A DNA stretch of 64,000 nucleotides from Achromobacter deleyi (GTDB taxonomy: Bacteria; Pseudomonadota; Gammaproteobacteria; Burkholderiales; Burkholderiaceae_B): positions 124,001 through 188,000 of the forward strand of contig NZ_CADIJO010000009.1 in NCBI RefSeq assembly GCF_902859705.1, written 5' to 3'. Numbering within the stretch: the first letter of the stretch is position 1; each line of letters begins with the position of its first letter. This document shows, piece by piece, positions 18,801-26,784 of the stretch. A program made the translations under genes and the position numbers. Below the pieces are notes generated by a model. That model saw nothing but the letters and a program-made list of their open reading frames with translations. It made no database searches and had not been told where the DNA came from.

Positions 18801-21800
18801 ATGCCTACACCTTCGGCGGCACGATCAGCGGCACGGGCGGCGTGACGCAGATCGGCTCGGGCACGACCACGCTGACCGCCGACAACACCTATACGGGCGG
18901 CACCACGATCTCGGCGGGGACCTTGCAGCTGGGCGCGGGCGGGGCCACCGGCAGCCTGGTCGGCAATGTCGTCAACAACGGCGGCCTGGTGTTCAACCGG
19001 GGCAATGACTATGCCTTTGGCGGCGCGATCAGCGGCACCGGTACGGTGACGCAGCAGGGCGCAGGCACCACCGTGCTCAGCGCCAGCAACAGCTATGCCG
19101 GCGCCACCACGGTCAACGCCGGCGGCCTGTTCATCAACGGCGACCAGACCACGGCCCTGGGCGCCACCACCGTCAACAACGCGGCGACGCTGGGGGGCAA
19201 GGGCATCATCGGCGGCGACGTCACGTTGACGGGCAACAGCATCCTGTCCCCGGGCGACAACAGCACGGCGCCCGGCACGCTGACCATCCGCGGCAGCCTG
19301 ACGCTGGGCAGCGGCACCTCGCTCAATTACGCATTCGGCCAGGCCAACGTGGCAGGCGGCCCGTTCAACGACCTGACCAACGTGGGCGGCAACGTCAGCC
19401 TGGGCGGCAAGCTCAACGTGTCGCTGTCGCCCGGGGGCCGCTTCGACCCGGGCATCTACCGCATCATCAACTATGGCGGCACGCTATCCAACCCTGGGGG
19501 CCTGACGGTGGGGACGTTGCCCGCCGGGTCGAACCCGGCCGATTATTTCGTGCAGACGTCGGTGGACAAGCAGGTCAACCTGGTCAACACCAACGGCCTG
19601 ACGCTGAACTACTGGGACGGCGACGCGGGGCCCAAGAACAACGGCCAGGTCAATGGCGGGGCGGGCACCTGGGTGGCCCCCAACGGCATCAACGACAACT
19701 GGACCGACGCGGGCGGCGCCATCAATGCCCCCTGGAGCCAGGGCGCGTTCGCGATCTTCACCGGCCAGAGCGGTACGGTGCTGGTGGACAGCACCACCAA
19801 CCCGATCAATGTGCAAGGCATGCAGTTCGCCACCGACGGCTATGTGCTGCAAGGCAATACCGGCAGCGACGCGCTGACGCTGATCGGGGCGCCCGTGGCC
19901 GGCGGCGGCCCCAACGAGGCGATAATCCGGGTGGGCGCGGGGTCGGCCGACGGCGCTACCTACGCGGCCGCGATCACGGCGGTGCTGGACGGCGCGGCCA
20001 AGCTGGTCAAGACCGACCTGGGCACGCTGGTGCTGGCCGGCGCCAATACCTACACCGGCGGCACCGCCATCAATGGCGGCGCGTTGCAGGTGACGCAGGA
20101 CAACAACCTGGGCGCGGCCAGCGGCGCGCTGTCGCTGGATGGCGGCACGCTGCGCGCCGCCGGCAGTTTCGCCACGGGGCGCGCCACCACGCTGGGCGCG
20201 GGCGGAGGCCGCTTCGAGGTCACCGGCGCCAACGCGTTGACGCTGACCAGCGCGGTCATGGGCAGCGGCGCACTGGGCAAGCTGGGCACGGGCACCCTGA
20301 CGCTGGCCGCGGACAATGGCTATACCGGCGGCACCACCATCACGGCCGGCACGTTGCAGCTGGGTTCTGGCGCGGGCGGCTCCGCCGCCGGCAGTCTGTT
20401 GGGCGACGTGGCCAACAACGGCACGCTGGCGTTCAATCGCAGCAATGCGTACACCTACGCGGGCGTCGTCAGCGGGTCCGGCAGCGTCCTGCAGCAGGGC
20501 AGCGGCACCACGATGCTGACCGGCACGAACACCTATACCGGCGGCACCACGATCTCGGCGGGCACCCTGCAACTGGGTGCGGGCGGCGCCACCGGCAGCC
20601 TGGTCGGCGACGTGGCCAACAATGGCGCGCTGGCGTTCAACCGCAGCGATACCTACACCTTCGGCGGTCTTGTCAGCGGTGGCGGCACGGTCAGCCAGAA
20701 TGGCAGCGGCACCACGGTGCTGACCGCCAATAATGCCTACACCGGCGGCACCTCGATTACGGCAGGCACCCTGCAACTGGGCGCGGGCGGCGCCACGGGC
20801 GGCATCGTCGGCGACGTGGCCAACAACGGCGCGCTGGTGTTCAACCGCAGCGACACCTATACCTTCGGCGGGCAGGTCAGCGGCGGGGGCAGCGTCAGCC
20901 AGATCGGCAGCGGCACGACGGTGCTGACCGGTGCCAACACCTATACCGGCGGCACCACGATCACGGCAGGCACCTTGCAGCTGGGCGCGGGCGGGCCCAC
21001 AGGCAGCATCGTCGGCAATGTGTCCAACAACGGCACGCTGGCGTTCAATCGCAGCGACGGCTATCTGTTCGGCGGCCTCATCAGCGGGGGTGGCGGTGTC
21101 AATCAGCTGGGCACCGGCACCACCATCCTGACCGCCAACAACACCTACACCGGCGGCACCACCATCACGTCGGGCACGCTGCAACTGGGCAATGGCGGCA
21201 CCAGCGGCGGACTCCAGGGCGACGTCGTCAACAACGGGGTCCTGGTGGTGGCTCGCAGCGATCAGGTGATGCTGAACGGCGTGATTTCGGGCAGCGGCGC
21301 CGTCGTGCAGAACGGCAGCGGCCAGACGGTGCTGACGGGCAAGAACACCTACAGCGGCGTGACGGTGGCGATGGCGGGTTCGCTGTTCGTGAATGGCGAC
21401 CAGAGCGCGGCCACCGGCGGCACCTTCGCGAACGGCGGCAGTACCCTGGGCGGCACCGGCATCATCGGCGGCAACACCTTCGTGGCCGGCACGCTGTCGC
21501 CCGGCGACCTGACCGGCGCACCGGGCACCTTGACGATCACCGGCGATCTCACCCTGGACAACGCCGCCACGCTGGCCTACAACTTCGGCCAGGCTGGCAC
21601 GGTGGGCGGGCCGCTCAATGACCTGACCATCGTCAAGGGCAATCTGGCGCTCAATGGCACGCTCAACGTCGCCACCGCGCTGGGCGGCAGCTTCGACCCG
21701 GGCGTGTACCGCGTCATCAGCTACGACGGCACGTTGACAGGCAGCGGCCTGACCATCGGCACCATTCCGTCGCCGTCGTTCTCGGTGCAGACCGCCGTGG

Positions 21801-24367
21801 CCAAGCAGGTGAACCTGGTCAATACCGCCGGGCTGACCTTGAATTTCTGGGACGGCGCGCTGGCCGCGGGCAAGAACAACGGCACGGTCGATGGCGGCAA
21901 CGGCTTCTGGCAGAACGCCGCCGGCAACGACAACTGGACCAATTCCCTGGGCGTGCCCAATGCGCCGTACGCCGACGCCACCTTCGCCATTTTCATGGCG
22001 GCGCCCGGCACGGTCACGGTCGACAACAGCCTGGGCCAGGTGCGCAGCGGCGGCATGCAGTTCGCCAGCAATGGCTACCGGCTGACGGGCGGGGCAATCG
22101 AACTGGTGCCCGACACCGGCGGCGGCACGACGATCCGGGTGGGCGATGGCAGCAGCCTGGGCACGGCGTACATCACCACGATCGATTCGGTGCTGACCGG
22201 CGCGTCGCGGCTGGTCAAGAGCGACCTGGGCACCTTGGTCCTGGACGCCGCCAACACTTACACCGGCGGCACCGAGATCAATGGCGGCACCGTGCAGATC
22301 GCCAATGACGCGGCTCTGGGCGCGGCCGGCGCCGCGCTGGCCATGAACGGCGGCACGCTGCGCACCACGCAGAGCCTGACGCAGTCGCGGCCGATCACCC
22401 TGGGCGCCATGGGCGGCAGCGTGGAACCGGTGGCCGGCACCACGCTGGTCGTGGCCAGCGACATCGGCGGCGCCGGGTCGCTGACCAAGCTGGGCGACGG
22501 CACGGCCATCCTGACGGGCAACAACAGCTATGGCAGCGCCAGTGTCGTCAAGGACGGCGTCACCGTCATCAAGGCCGGCACGCTGCAGGTCGGCGATGGC
22601 GGCACCCGCGGCAACATCATGGGCGTGGTCAGCAACGACGGCGTGCTGGCCTTCAACCGGTCGGACCGTTACGTCCAGGCCGACCCGATCAACGGCAGCG
22701 GCCAGGTGATCCAGCAGGGCAGCGGCACCACCGTATTCAATGCCGTCAACGGCTATTCCGGCGGCACCACGGTGGCGGCCGGGGGGCTGGCCGTGGGCGA
22801 CGCAGCGAATCCGGGCGCGGCCATCAACAGCGGCGGTTCGGTGACGGTGCAAAGCGGCGCCCGCTTCGGCGGCTACGGCAGCGTCACGGGCAATGTCACC
22901 AATGCCGGCACGCTGTCGGTGGCCGATGCCTTTCCCGGGCTGGGCGGTGGCGCGGGCAGCTTCGCCATCCGCGGCAACCTCATCAACAGCGGCGTGGTCG
23001 ACCTGGCGGGCGCCGCGCCGGGCAACCGGCTGACCGTCACCGGCAACTACCAGGGGCAAGCAGGCGTGGTGGCGCTGAGCACCGTGCTGGGGGCCGACAA
23101 TTCCCCGACCGACAAACTGGTCATCAGCGGCGGCGCGGCCACCGGCAGCACCACGCTGCGCATCACCAACCGCGGCGGCCTGGGCGCCAAGACCACCGGT
23201 GACGGCATCCAGGTGGTGCAGGCGCTGAACGGCGCGACCACGGCGCCGGGCGCCTTCGCCACCGGGGCGGGCGTCTATGCCGGCGCGTATTCCTATCAGC
23301 TGTTCCGCGGCGGCCTCGCGGCTGGCAATGAGCAGAGCTGGTACCTGCGTTCCGAGCTGGCCGGTTCCAACCCCAATCCCGGCACCCGGGGCATCGACCC
23401 GCCCAGTGTGCCGACCTACCGGCCGGGTGTGCCGATCTACAGCGAGGTGCCTTCGCTGGCACGCGAGCTGGCGGTGCAGCAGATCGGCACGTTCCATGAC
23501 CGTCAGGGCAACCAGGACCTGCTGACGGGCGAAGGGCGCCTGCCGGCGGGCTGGGCGCGCACCTGGGGCGACCATTTTTCCGAGCGGCGCGACGGCACGG
23601 TGCGCCAGTCGTTCAGCGGCAATGTGTTCGGCCTGCAGGTGGGGCAGGACCTCTATGCCCGCCGCACCGACAGCGGCCACCAGGACCGTTTCGGCGTATT
23701 CCTGGGCTATGCGCGCGCCGATGGCAACGTGCGGGGCTTCGCGATGGGCCAGGACGACTATCGCGCCGGCAAGCTGGCCATCGATTCCTACAGCCTGGGC
23801 GGCTACTGGACGCACGTCGGTCCTGGCGGCTGGTACACCGATACCGTCATCATGGGCAGCCACCTGAAGGTCAAGCCCGATTCCGGCGCGGGCGACACGT
23901 CATCCACCAACGGGCGGGCGGTTACGGCGTCGGTCGAGGCGGGGCTGCCGATCACGTTGAATCCCACCCTGACCCTTGAGCCGCAGGCCCAGGTGATCTA
24001 CCAGAACACGCGCATCGGCACGGTTCGCGATTCGGCATCGGAGGTCAGTTTCGCGCCCAGGAATGCGCTGATCGGGCGAGTAGGGGCGCGGCTGCAAGGC
24101 GAGTATCAGGCTGGCGGGGCCACCTGGAAGCCCTATGTGCGGGCCGACCTGTTGCATACCTTGGGCGGCAACGACCGCGTGCGCTTCGGCGAAGACACCA
24201 CCACGCAGTCGGCCATGGGCGGCACGCAGGCCCGGCTGGGAGTCGGCATGTCGGTCAAGGCCAGCGAACGCGTCAGCGTGTATGCGTCCGCGGGCTACGG
24301 CTTCAACCTGGGCGGCGAGCGGCGCGACCTGGTGCAGGGCAACGTGGGGGTGCGGATCAGCTGGTGA
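15836..24367 (+). CDS. Giant type Va autotransporter with beta-strand repeat passenger
   Basis: The 2843-residue protein uses ATG 15836, with GGAG 6 nt upstream; an in-frame GTG at 15824 is less likely. Residues 1 to about 32 are a signal peptide (LTVLVGAALFGGWPATGVQA). The passenger consists of autotransporter-associated beta-strand repeats of the type NTYTGGTTI-x-GTLQLG, typical of a long beta-helix exposed on the cell surface. The last 270 or so residues, starting near LPAGWARTWGDHFSERR, form the translocator barrel and end in the aromatic VRISW signal. No protease triad or RGD is evident, so an adhesin or biofilm role is inferred. The passenger contains large nested DNA repeats. Confidence 0.95.
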   Translation: MQEAKSFKLVPRPLTVLVGAALFGGWPATGVQAACVTSGSTTTCNTNAPNPATTPIGQGPTTASGATVTLQPNARLEVTNTNAVSLGDNAQITVNAGAVISNNATSGAGLWSTGNNTVEFGSNGTLNIAQGGKIQALGTQANAEAINVMGAGNAIINRGVISGGNAAAIWFEDRTLGAANTVDNYGTIQAGNGTSSNVIGNSGSGNVNFINRSGAVVNGSLTFASGNDSLTLYPGSVITGGFNGGGGTNSLLLAGEAGSSDTLPGAIRNFQSLTKTGDGKWTLSGTVGGNGGGTPLAVEVQGGTLALTGDNTSFNGSVLVDAAGTLEARAQSLPPSVSNNGLVLFNQPDNGTYAGTISGTGAIRKIAAGILTLSGANTYQGGTTIQGGTVAVGADNALGGSGGGITLDGGGLAFTNSFSLSGSRSVTVTANNGTLAANAGVTGTLTQAITGAGSLTKDGAGTVVLTSNANSWAGATTIAAGTLQLGNGGASGNLPSGSAITNNGTLAFNRSDLFTFGNLISGSGGIRQSGSGSTILTANNSYAGPTAVTAGALYVNGTQTGTGAATVGSGATLGGTGALGGSVTVQTGGTLAPGSIGAAPGTLTIGGDLTLQSGSALAYSFGQAGVVGGPFNDLTNVGGNLALGGTLNVQTSAGGSFDPGVYRVINYAGTRSGTLALGTVPTPGNYFIQTSVDKQVNLVNTNGLTLNYWDGANPLNKNNNSVDGGPGIWMADGPLANDNWTGMNGALNAPWSQSAFAVFMGQGDTVRVDSTTRGAILTQGMQFAADGYTLVNNLAADALTLVGVAVTGGGPNEAVIRVGNGVAEGAGYTATLAATLAGAARLVETDLGTLVLSGVNTYTGGTAINGGVLQVSQDSNLGAAGTGLTLDGGTLRAAGSFASNRATDLRAAGGRFDMAGGSTLTLTSPVTGAGALTLLGTGTLALAGDATYAGGTTVSSGTLQLGTGVGGSATGSILGNVANSGTLAFNRNNAYTFGGTISGTGGVTQIGSGTTTLTADNTYTGGTTISAGTLQLGAGGATGSLVGNVVNNGGLVFNRGNDYAFGGAISGTGTVTQQGAGTTVLSASNSYAGATTVNAGGLFINGDQTTALGATTVNNAATLGGKGIIGGDVTLTGNSILSPGDNSTAPGTLTIRGSLTLGSGTSLNYAFGQANVAGGPFNDLTNVGGNVSLGGKLNVSLSPGGRFDPGIYRIINYGGTLSNPGGLTVGTLPAGSNPADYFVQTSVDKQVNLVNTNGLTLNYWDGDAGPKNNGQVNGGAGTWVAPNGINDNWTDAGGAINAPWSQGAFAIFTGQSGTVLVDSTTNPINVQGMQFATDGYVLQGNTGSDALTLIGAPVAGGGPNEAIIRVGAGSADGATYAAAITAVLDGAAKLVKTDLGTLVLAGANTYTGGTAINGGALQVTQDNNLGAASGALSLDGGTLRAAGSFATGRATTLGAGGGRFEVTGANALTLTSAVMGSGALGKLGTGTLTLAADNGYTGGTTITAGTLQLGSGAGGSAAGSLLGDVANNGTLAFNRSNAYTYAGVVSGSGSVLQQGSGTTMLTGTNTYTGGTTISAGTLQLGAGGATGSLVGDVANNGALAFNRSDTYTFGGLVSGGGTVSQNGSGTTVLTANNAYTGGTSITAGTLQLGAGGATGGIVGDVANNGALVFNRSDTYTFGGQVSGGGSVSQIGSGTTVLTGANTYTGGTTITAGTLQLGAGGPTGSIVGNVSNNGTLAFNRSDGYLFGGLISGGGGVNQLGTGTTILTANNTYTGGTTITSGTLQLGNGGTSGGLQGDVVNNGVLVVARSDQVMLNGVISGSGAVVQNGSGQTVLTGKNTYSGVTVAMAGSLFVNGDQSAATGGTFANGGSTLGGTGIIGGNTFVAGTLSPGDLTGAPGTLTITGDLTLDNAATLAYNFGQAGTVGGPLNDLTIVKGNLALNGTLNVATALGGSFDPGVYRVISYDGTLTGSGLTIGTIPSPSFSVQTAVAKQVNLVNTAGLTLNFWDGALAAGKNNGTVDGGNGFWQNAAGNDNWTNSLGVPNAPYADATFAIFMAAPGTVTVDNSLGQVRSGGMQFASNGYRLTGGAIELVPDTGGGTTIRVGDGSSLGTAYITTIDSVLTGASRLVKSDLGTLVLDAANTYTGGTEINGGTVQIANDAALGAAGAALAMNGGTLRTTQSLTQSRPITLGAMGGSVEPVAGTTLVVASDIGGAGSLTKLGDGTAILTGNNSYGSASVVKDGVTVIKAGTLQVGDGGTRGNIMGVVSNDGVLAFNRSDRYVQADPINGSGQVIQQGSGTTVFNAVNGYSGGTTVAAGGLAVGDAANPGAAINSGGSVTVQSGARFGGYGSVTGNVTNAGTLSVADAFPGLGGGAGSFAIRGNLINSGVVDLAGAAPGNRLTVTGNYQGQAGVVALSTVLGADNSPTDKLVISGGAATGSTTLRITNRGGLGAKTTGDGIQVVQALNGATTAPGAFATGAGVYAGAYSYQLFRGGLAAGNEQSWYLRSELAGSNPNPGTRGIDPPSVPTYRPGVPIYSEVPSLARELAVQQIGTFHDRQGNQDLLTGEGRLPAGWARTWGDHFSERRDGTVRQSFSGNVFGLQVGQDLYARRTDSGHQDRFGVFLGYARADGNVRGFAMGQDDYRAGKLAIDSYSLGGYWTHVGPGGWYTDTVIMGSHLKVKPDSGAGDTSSTNGRAVTASVEAGLPITLNPTLTLEPQAQVIYQNTRIGTVRDSASEVSFAPRNALIGRVGARLQGEYQAGGATWKPYVRADLLHTLGGNDRVRFGEDTTTQSAMGGTQARLGVGMSVKASERVSVYASAGYGFNLGGERRDLVQGNVGVRISW
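17921..23300 (+). repeat. Three long diverged modules in the autotransporter passenger
   Basis: A long block starting at a VNLVNT-x-GLTLN-x-WDG anchor recurs at 17921, 19574 and 21809. The first two anchors are exactly 1653 bp (551 codons) apart, the second and third 2235 bp. Each is followed by a NDNWT segment, a GGMQFA or QGMQFA segment and an NTYTGGT-x-INGG beta-strand repeat. The first two copies are very similar at DNA level. Confidence 0.85.
20323..21351 (+). repeat. Five tandem ~204-bp units in the autotransporter gene
   Basis: The TAYACCGGCGGCACC motif recurs at 20323, 20536, 20740, 20944, 21148 and 21352, so the spacing is 213, 204, 204, 204 and 204 bp. Each unit encodes 68 residues (NTYTGGT, GTLQLGAGG, LAFNRSD, FGG, ISGGG, GSGTTVLT). 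All are in frame, so copy number could change without breaking the protein. Confidence 0.85.
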
Positions 24368-24420
24368 TGGCGGGCCGGCGTGGGGGCAGTCGGTCGTGCC
24401 AGTGGGTCGGGGTCAGCTAG

Positions 24421-24436
24421 ACTACCGATCGGTAGT
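24421..24436. promoter_or_regulatory. Palindromic TetR-type operator
   Basis: ACTACCGATCGGTAGT is a perfect 16-bp palindrome, flanked by AG before and TAGTCT after, 84 bp before the TetR start. It is placed and shaped as an autoregulatory operator for the TetR gene and its co-transcribed exporter. Confidence 0.75.
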
Positions 24437-24520
24437 TAGTCTATATTCCGTGCACCTGAACGCGGCCGTCGGCCGCGCCAGGCGTTTCGGCCCAGCGCCG
24501 ACCGAACCCGGAATTTCGCC

Positions 24521-25129
24521 ATGACCCGCACCCCCGCCGTCCAGCGCATCCTCGATGCCGCCCTCAGCCATTTCGCCGACCGCGGCTACGAAGGCGCGTC
24601 CCTGGCCGACATTGCCGACACCGTCGGCATCCGCAAGGCCTCGCTGTACACCCATTTCGCCAGCAAGAACGCGCTGTACCTGGAGATCTTCGGCGACGCG
24701 CTCGCGCAGGAAATGCAGACGGCGCGCCAATGCTTCGCCGACGAACCCGACAGCGCCTTGCCGGGTTCCGCCTACTGCGCCCACCTGGTCGGACGGCACG
24801 GCGAATCCCGGCCGCTGCGCTTCTTGCTGCGCGCCAGCTACGTGCCGCCCGACGCGCTGGAAACGGCCATCACCGCCGACTACGAAACCTACCTGGCGCA
24901 ACTGCGCCGCGACTTCGATGCCCGGCTGCGCGCCTGGGCCGGCCAGCGCGGCAAGCTGGCCCGCGCCGACGCCGCGCGCTATGTCGAGGCCTACCTGGGC
25001 CTGATCGACGCGGTGCAGGTCAAGCTGGTCTATACCAACGCCGGGCAGGCGGGCGAGCGGCTGGACGCCATGCAGCGCATGCTGGCCGATGGCCTGGCGC
25101 AGGCCATCCGCCCGGTGCGCACGGCATGA
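24521..25129 (+). CDS. TetR/AcrR-family repressor
   Basis: The 202-residue protein has an N-terminal TetR helix-turn-helix (RILDAALSHFADRGYEGASL, then IADTVGIRKASLYTHFASK, residues 9-48) and a diverged C-terminal ligand domain. TetR regulators repress until a small ligand binds. Its stop overlaps the next start (ATGA at 25126-25129), and a perfect palindrome lies upstream. It therefore most likely controls itself and the downstream exporter in response to a compound that exporter removes. Confidence 0.93.
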   Translation: MTRTPAVQRILDAALSHFADRGYEGASLADIADTVGIRKASLYTHFASKNALYLEIFGDALAQEMQTARQCFADEPDSALPGSAYCAHLVGRHGESRPLRFLLRASYVPPDALETAITADYETYLAQLRRDFDARLRAWAGQRGKLARADAARYVEAYLGLIDAVQVKLVYTNAGQAGERLDAMQRMLADGLAQAIRPVRTA

Positions 25130-26331
25130 ACGGCGCCGCCGCCACCCACCGCGCGCCCCTGATCGGCGCAGGCCTGATTCTGCTGCTGGCCTTGCTGACG
25201 GCGCTGGACGCCATGGCCATCGACATGTACCTGCCGGGCATGCCGGCCATTGCCGGCGACTTCGGCGTGTCGCCTGGGCGCATCCAGCAGACGCTGTCCA
25301 TCTTCCTGGCCGGGCTGGCCATCGGCCAGGCGCTGTACGGCCCCTTGCTGGACCGCTACGGCCGCCGCCTGCCTCTGCTGGCGGGCGTGGCGGTGTTCGT
25401 GGCCGGTTCGGTGATGGCGGCCGTGGCGCCCTCGGTGGAGTGGTTGCTGGCCGCCCGTTTCGTGCAGGCGCTGGGCGCCGCGGCCGGGCTGGTGACGCCG
25501 CGAGCCATCGTGGCCGACCTGTGCGGCGTGGCCGAATCCGCCCGTATTTTCTCGCTGCTGATGCAGGTGATGATGATCGCGCCCATCGCGGCGCCTATCC
25601 TGGGCGGCTATCTGCTGGGTCATGGCGGTTGGCGTGGCGTGTTCTGGGTGCTGGCGGGTCTGGGTGCGGCAGGGCTGCTGTGGGGCTGGCGTGCGCTGCC
25701 CGATTCCCTGCCGGTGCAGCGCCGCGCACAGCTCAACGGCGGCGCCATCCTGCGGGCCTACGGCCGGCAGCTGCGGCACCCGGCCTTCATGGCCTACACC
25801 TTGGCAGGCGGCTTCGTGCTGGGGTCGCTGTTCAACTACATCAGCGCGTCGGCCTTTGTGTTCACCGGGCATTTCGGCCTGAGCGCGACGCAGTTCAGCT
25901 ATGTGTTCGCGGGCAATTCGGTGGCCCTGGTGCTGGGCGGCATGGTCAGCAACCGCTTGCTGGGACAGGGGCGCGGGGCCGGCGCTTTGACGCTGGCCGG
26001 CATCGGGGTCCATGCGCTGGCGGGGCTGGCGCTGTTCGGCGCGGTGCTGGCCGGGCAGGCGCCGTTCGCTGTGTACGCGGGCCTGCTGGCCGTGGCGGTG
26101 GGCGCGCTGGGCCTGATCTTCGGCAACCTGACCGCGCTGACGATGAGCCACGCCGGCAAACAGGCGGGCGTGGCGTCGGCGCTGATGGGCACGCTGCATT
26201 ATCTGATGTCCGCCGCCATCGGCTACGCGGTCAGCCTGGCGCCGCAGGGGCCGGGCCTGCTGCCGGTGGCGATCTTTGCGTGTGGGGTGCTGGCGGCGGG
26301 CTTGTGTGTCGTGGCCGGGCGGCGCAGGTAG
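25126..26331 (+). CDS. Bcr/CflA-type MFS multidrug exporter
   Basis: This 401-residue protein has twelve hydrophobic segments. The DHA1 motifs are clear: AMAIDMYLPGMPAIAGDFGV in segment 1, PLLDRYGRRLPLL (motif A) and APILGGYLL (motif C-like, drug:proton antiport). The first motif is typical of the Bcr/CflA family, which exports bicyclomycin, chloramphenicol-like drugs or endogenous metabolites. It is translationally coupled to the TetR gene. The substrate is inferred only at family level. Confidence 0.92.
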   Translation: MNGAAATHRAPLIGAGLILLLALLTALDAMAIDMYLPGMPAIAGDFGVSPGRIQQTLSIFLAGLAIGQALYGPLLDRYGRRLPLLAGVAVFVAGSVMAAVAPSVEWLLAARFVQALGAAAGLVTPRAIVADLCGVAESARIFSLLMQVMMIAPIAAPILGGYLLGHGGWRGVFWVLAGLGAAGLLWGWRALPDSLPVQRRAQLNGGAILRAYGRQLRHPAFMAYTLAGGFVLGSLFNYISASAFVFTGHFGLSATQFSYVFAGNSVALVLGGMVSNRLLGQGRGAGALTLAGIGVHALAGLALFGAVLAGQAPFAVYAGLLAVAVGALGLIFGNLTALTMSHAGKQAGVASALMGTLHYLMSAAIGYAVSLAPQGPGLLPVAIFACGVLAAGLCVVAGRRR

Positions 26332-26354
26332 GGCGGGGCAGGCCAGGGATCTGC

Positions 26355-26383
26355 AAAAGCGCGACGCGCCGTGGCGTGTCGCT
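26355..26383 (-). terminator. Possible terminator of the cus operon
   Basis: On the minus strand AGCGACACG pairs with CGCGT..CGCT (one 2-nt bulge, 6-nt loop) and is followed by four T. It lies in the 78-nt gap between the convergent exporter and cusF genes. The stem is imperfect and the T-run short. Confidence 0.35.
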
Positions 26384-26409
26384 CCATTCCCCGGCCTGCG
26401 CCTGGCGCG

Positions 26410-26784
26410 CTACTGCGGCAGCAGCGTCACGATGGTCGGGTTGCCTTGGAGGTTCTCGACACGGACTTTGACATGCGCGCCGGCTTTGGCCGCATCCAGC
26501 AAGGCGGGCGTGGCCGTCTTGTAGGCCATGGTCATGGCCGGCATGCCGATGTTGGCCAGCGCCCCGTGTTGCAGCGTGACCATGCCGGTCGAGGCATCGA
26601 CCTGCTTGACCACGGCATCGGCCAACGCCTGGTCGGCGCCGCGGGGGGATGACGTGCCGTCCTGCATCGGCATGGCTTTCATGTCCATGCCGGCCATGCC
26701 GTCCGCCGCCCAGGCACCGCTGGCCAGGCCCAGGGTGCTTAACGCACCGAGGGCGGCCACAAGAGTCTTCGTCGTTTGCTTCAT
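26410..26784 (-). CDS. cusF: CusF-like periplasmic Cu(I)/Ag(I) chaperone
   Basis: This 124-residue protein has a signal peptide (residues 1-26, ending AWA), a Met-rich linker ([11 protein letters not shown]) and a small OB-fold CusF domain. Likely ligands are His73, Met84 and Met86, in [15 protein letters not shown]. coli CusF has a tryptophan (NWPEMTM) stacking on the metal; here that place is taken by Gly-Met, so coordination may differ. The chaperone hands metal to CusB/CusA. Its ATG overlaps the cusA stop (ATGA), making it the last gene of the efflux operon. Confidence 0.92.
   Translation of the reverse strand: MKQTTKTLVAALGALSTLGLASGAWAADGMAGMDMKAMPMQDGTSSPRGADQALADAVVKQVDASTGMVTLQHGALANIGMPAMTMAYKTATPALLDAAKAGAHVKVRVENLQGNPTIVTLLPQ

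Noticed and set aside
20323..21351. Regular ~204-bp repeats as a CRISPR array
   Set aside because: The units are long, in-frame and fully coding, without unique short spacers or cas genes nearby.
19484..23863. Open frame of 1459 codons on the minus strand opposite the autotransporter
   Set aside because: It has no ribosome site, its product is low-complexity (Gly/Ala/Arg/His/Gln-rich) and it mirrors the repeats of the real gene. Long antisense frames are expected in such GC-rich repeats.
26338..26399. GCAGGCC...GGCCTGC inverted repeat as a terminator
   Set aside because: The 48-nt loop is too long for an efficient intrinsic terminator and no T-run follows.
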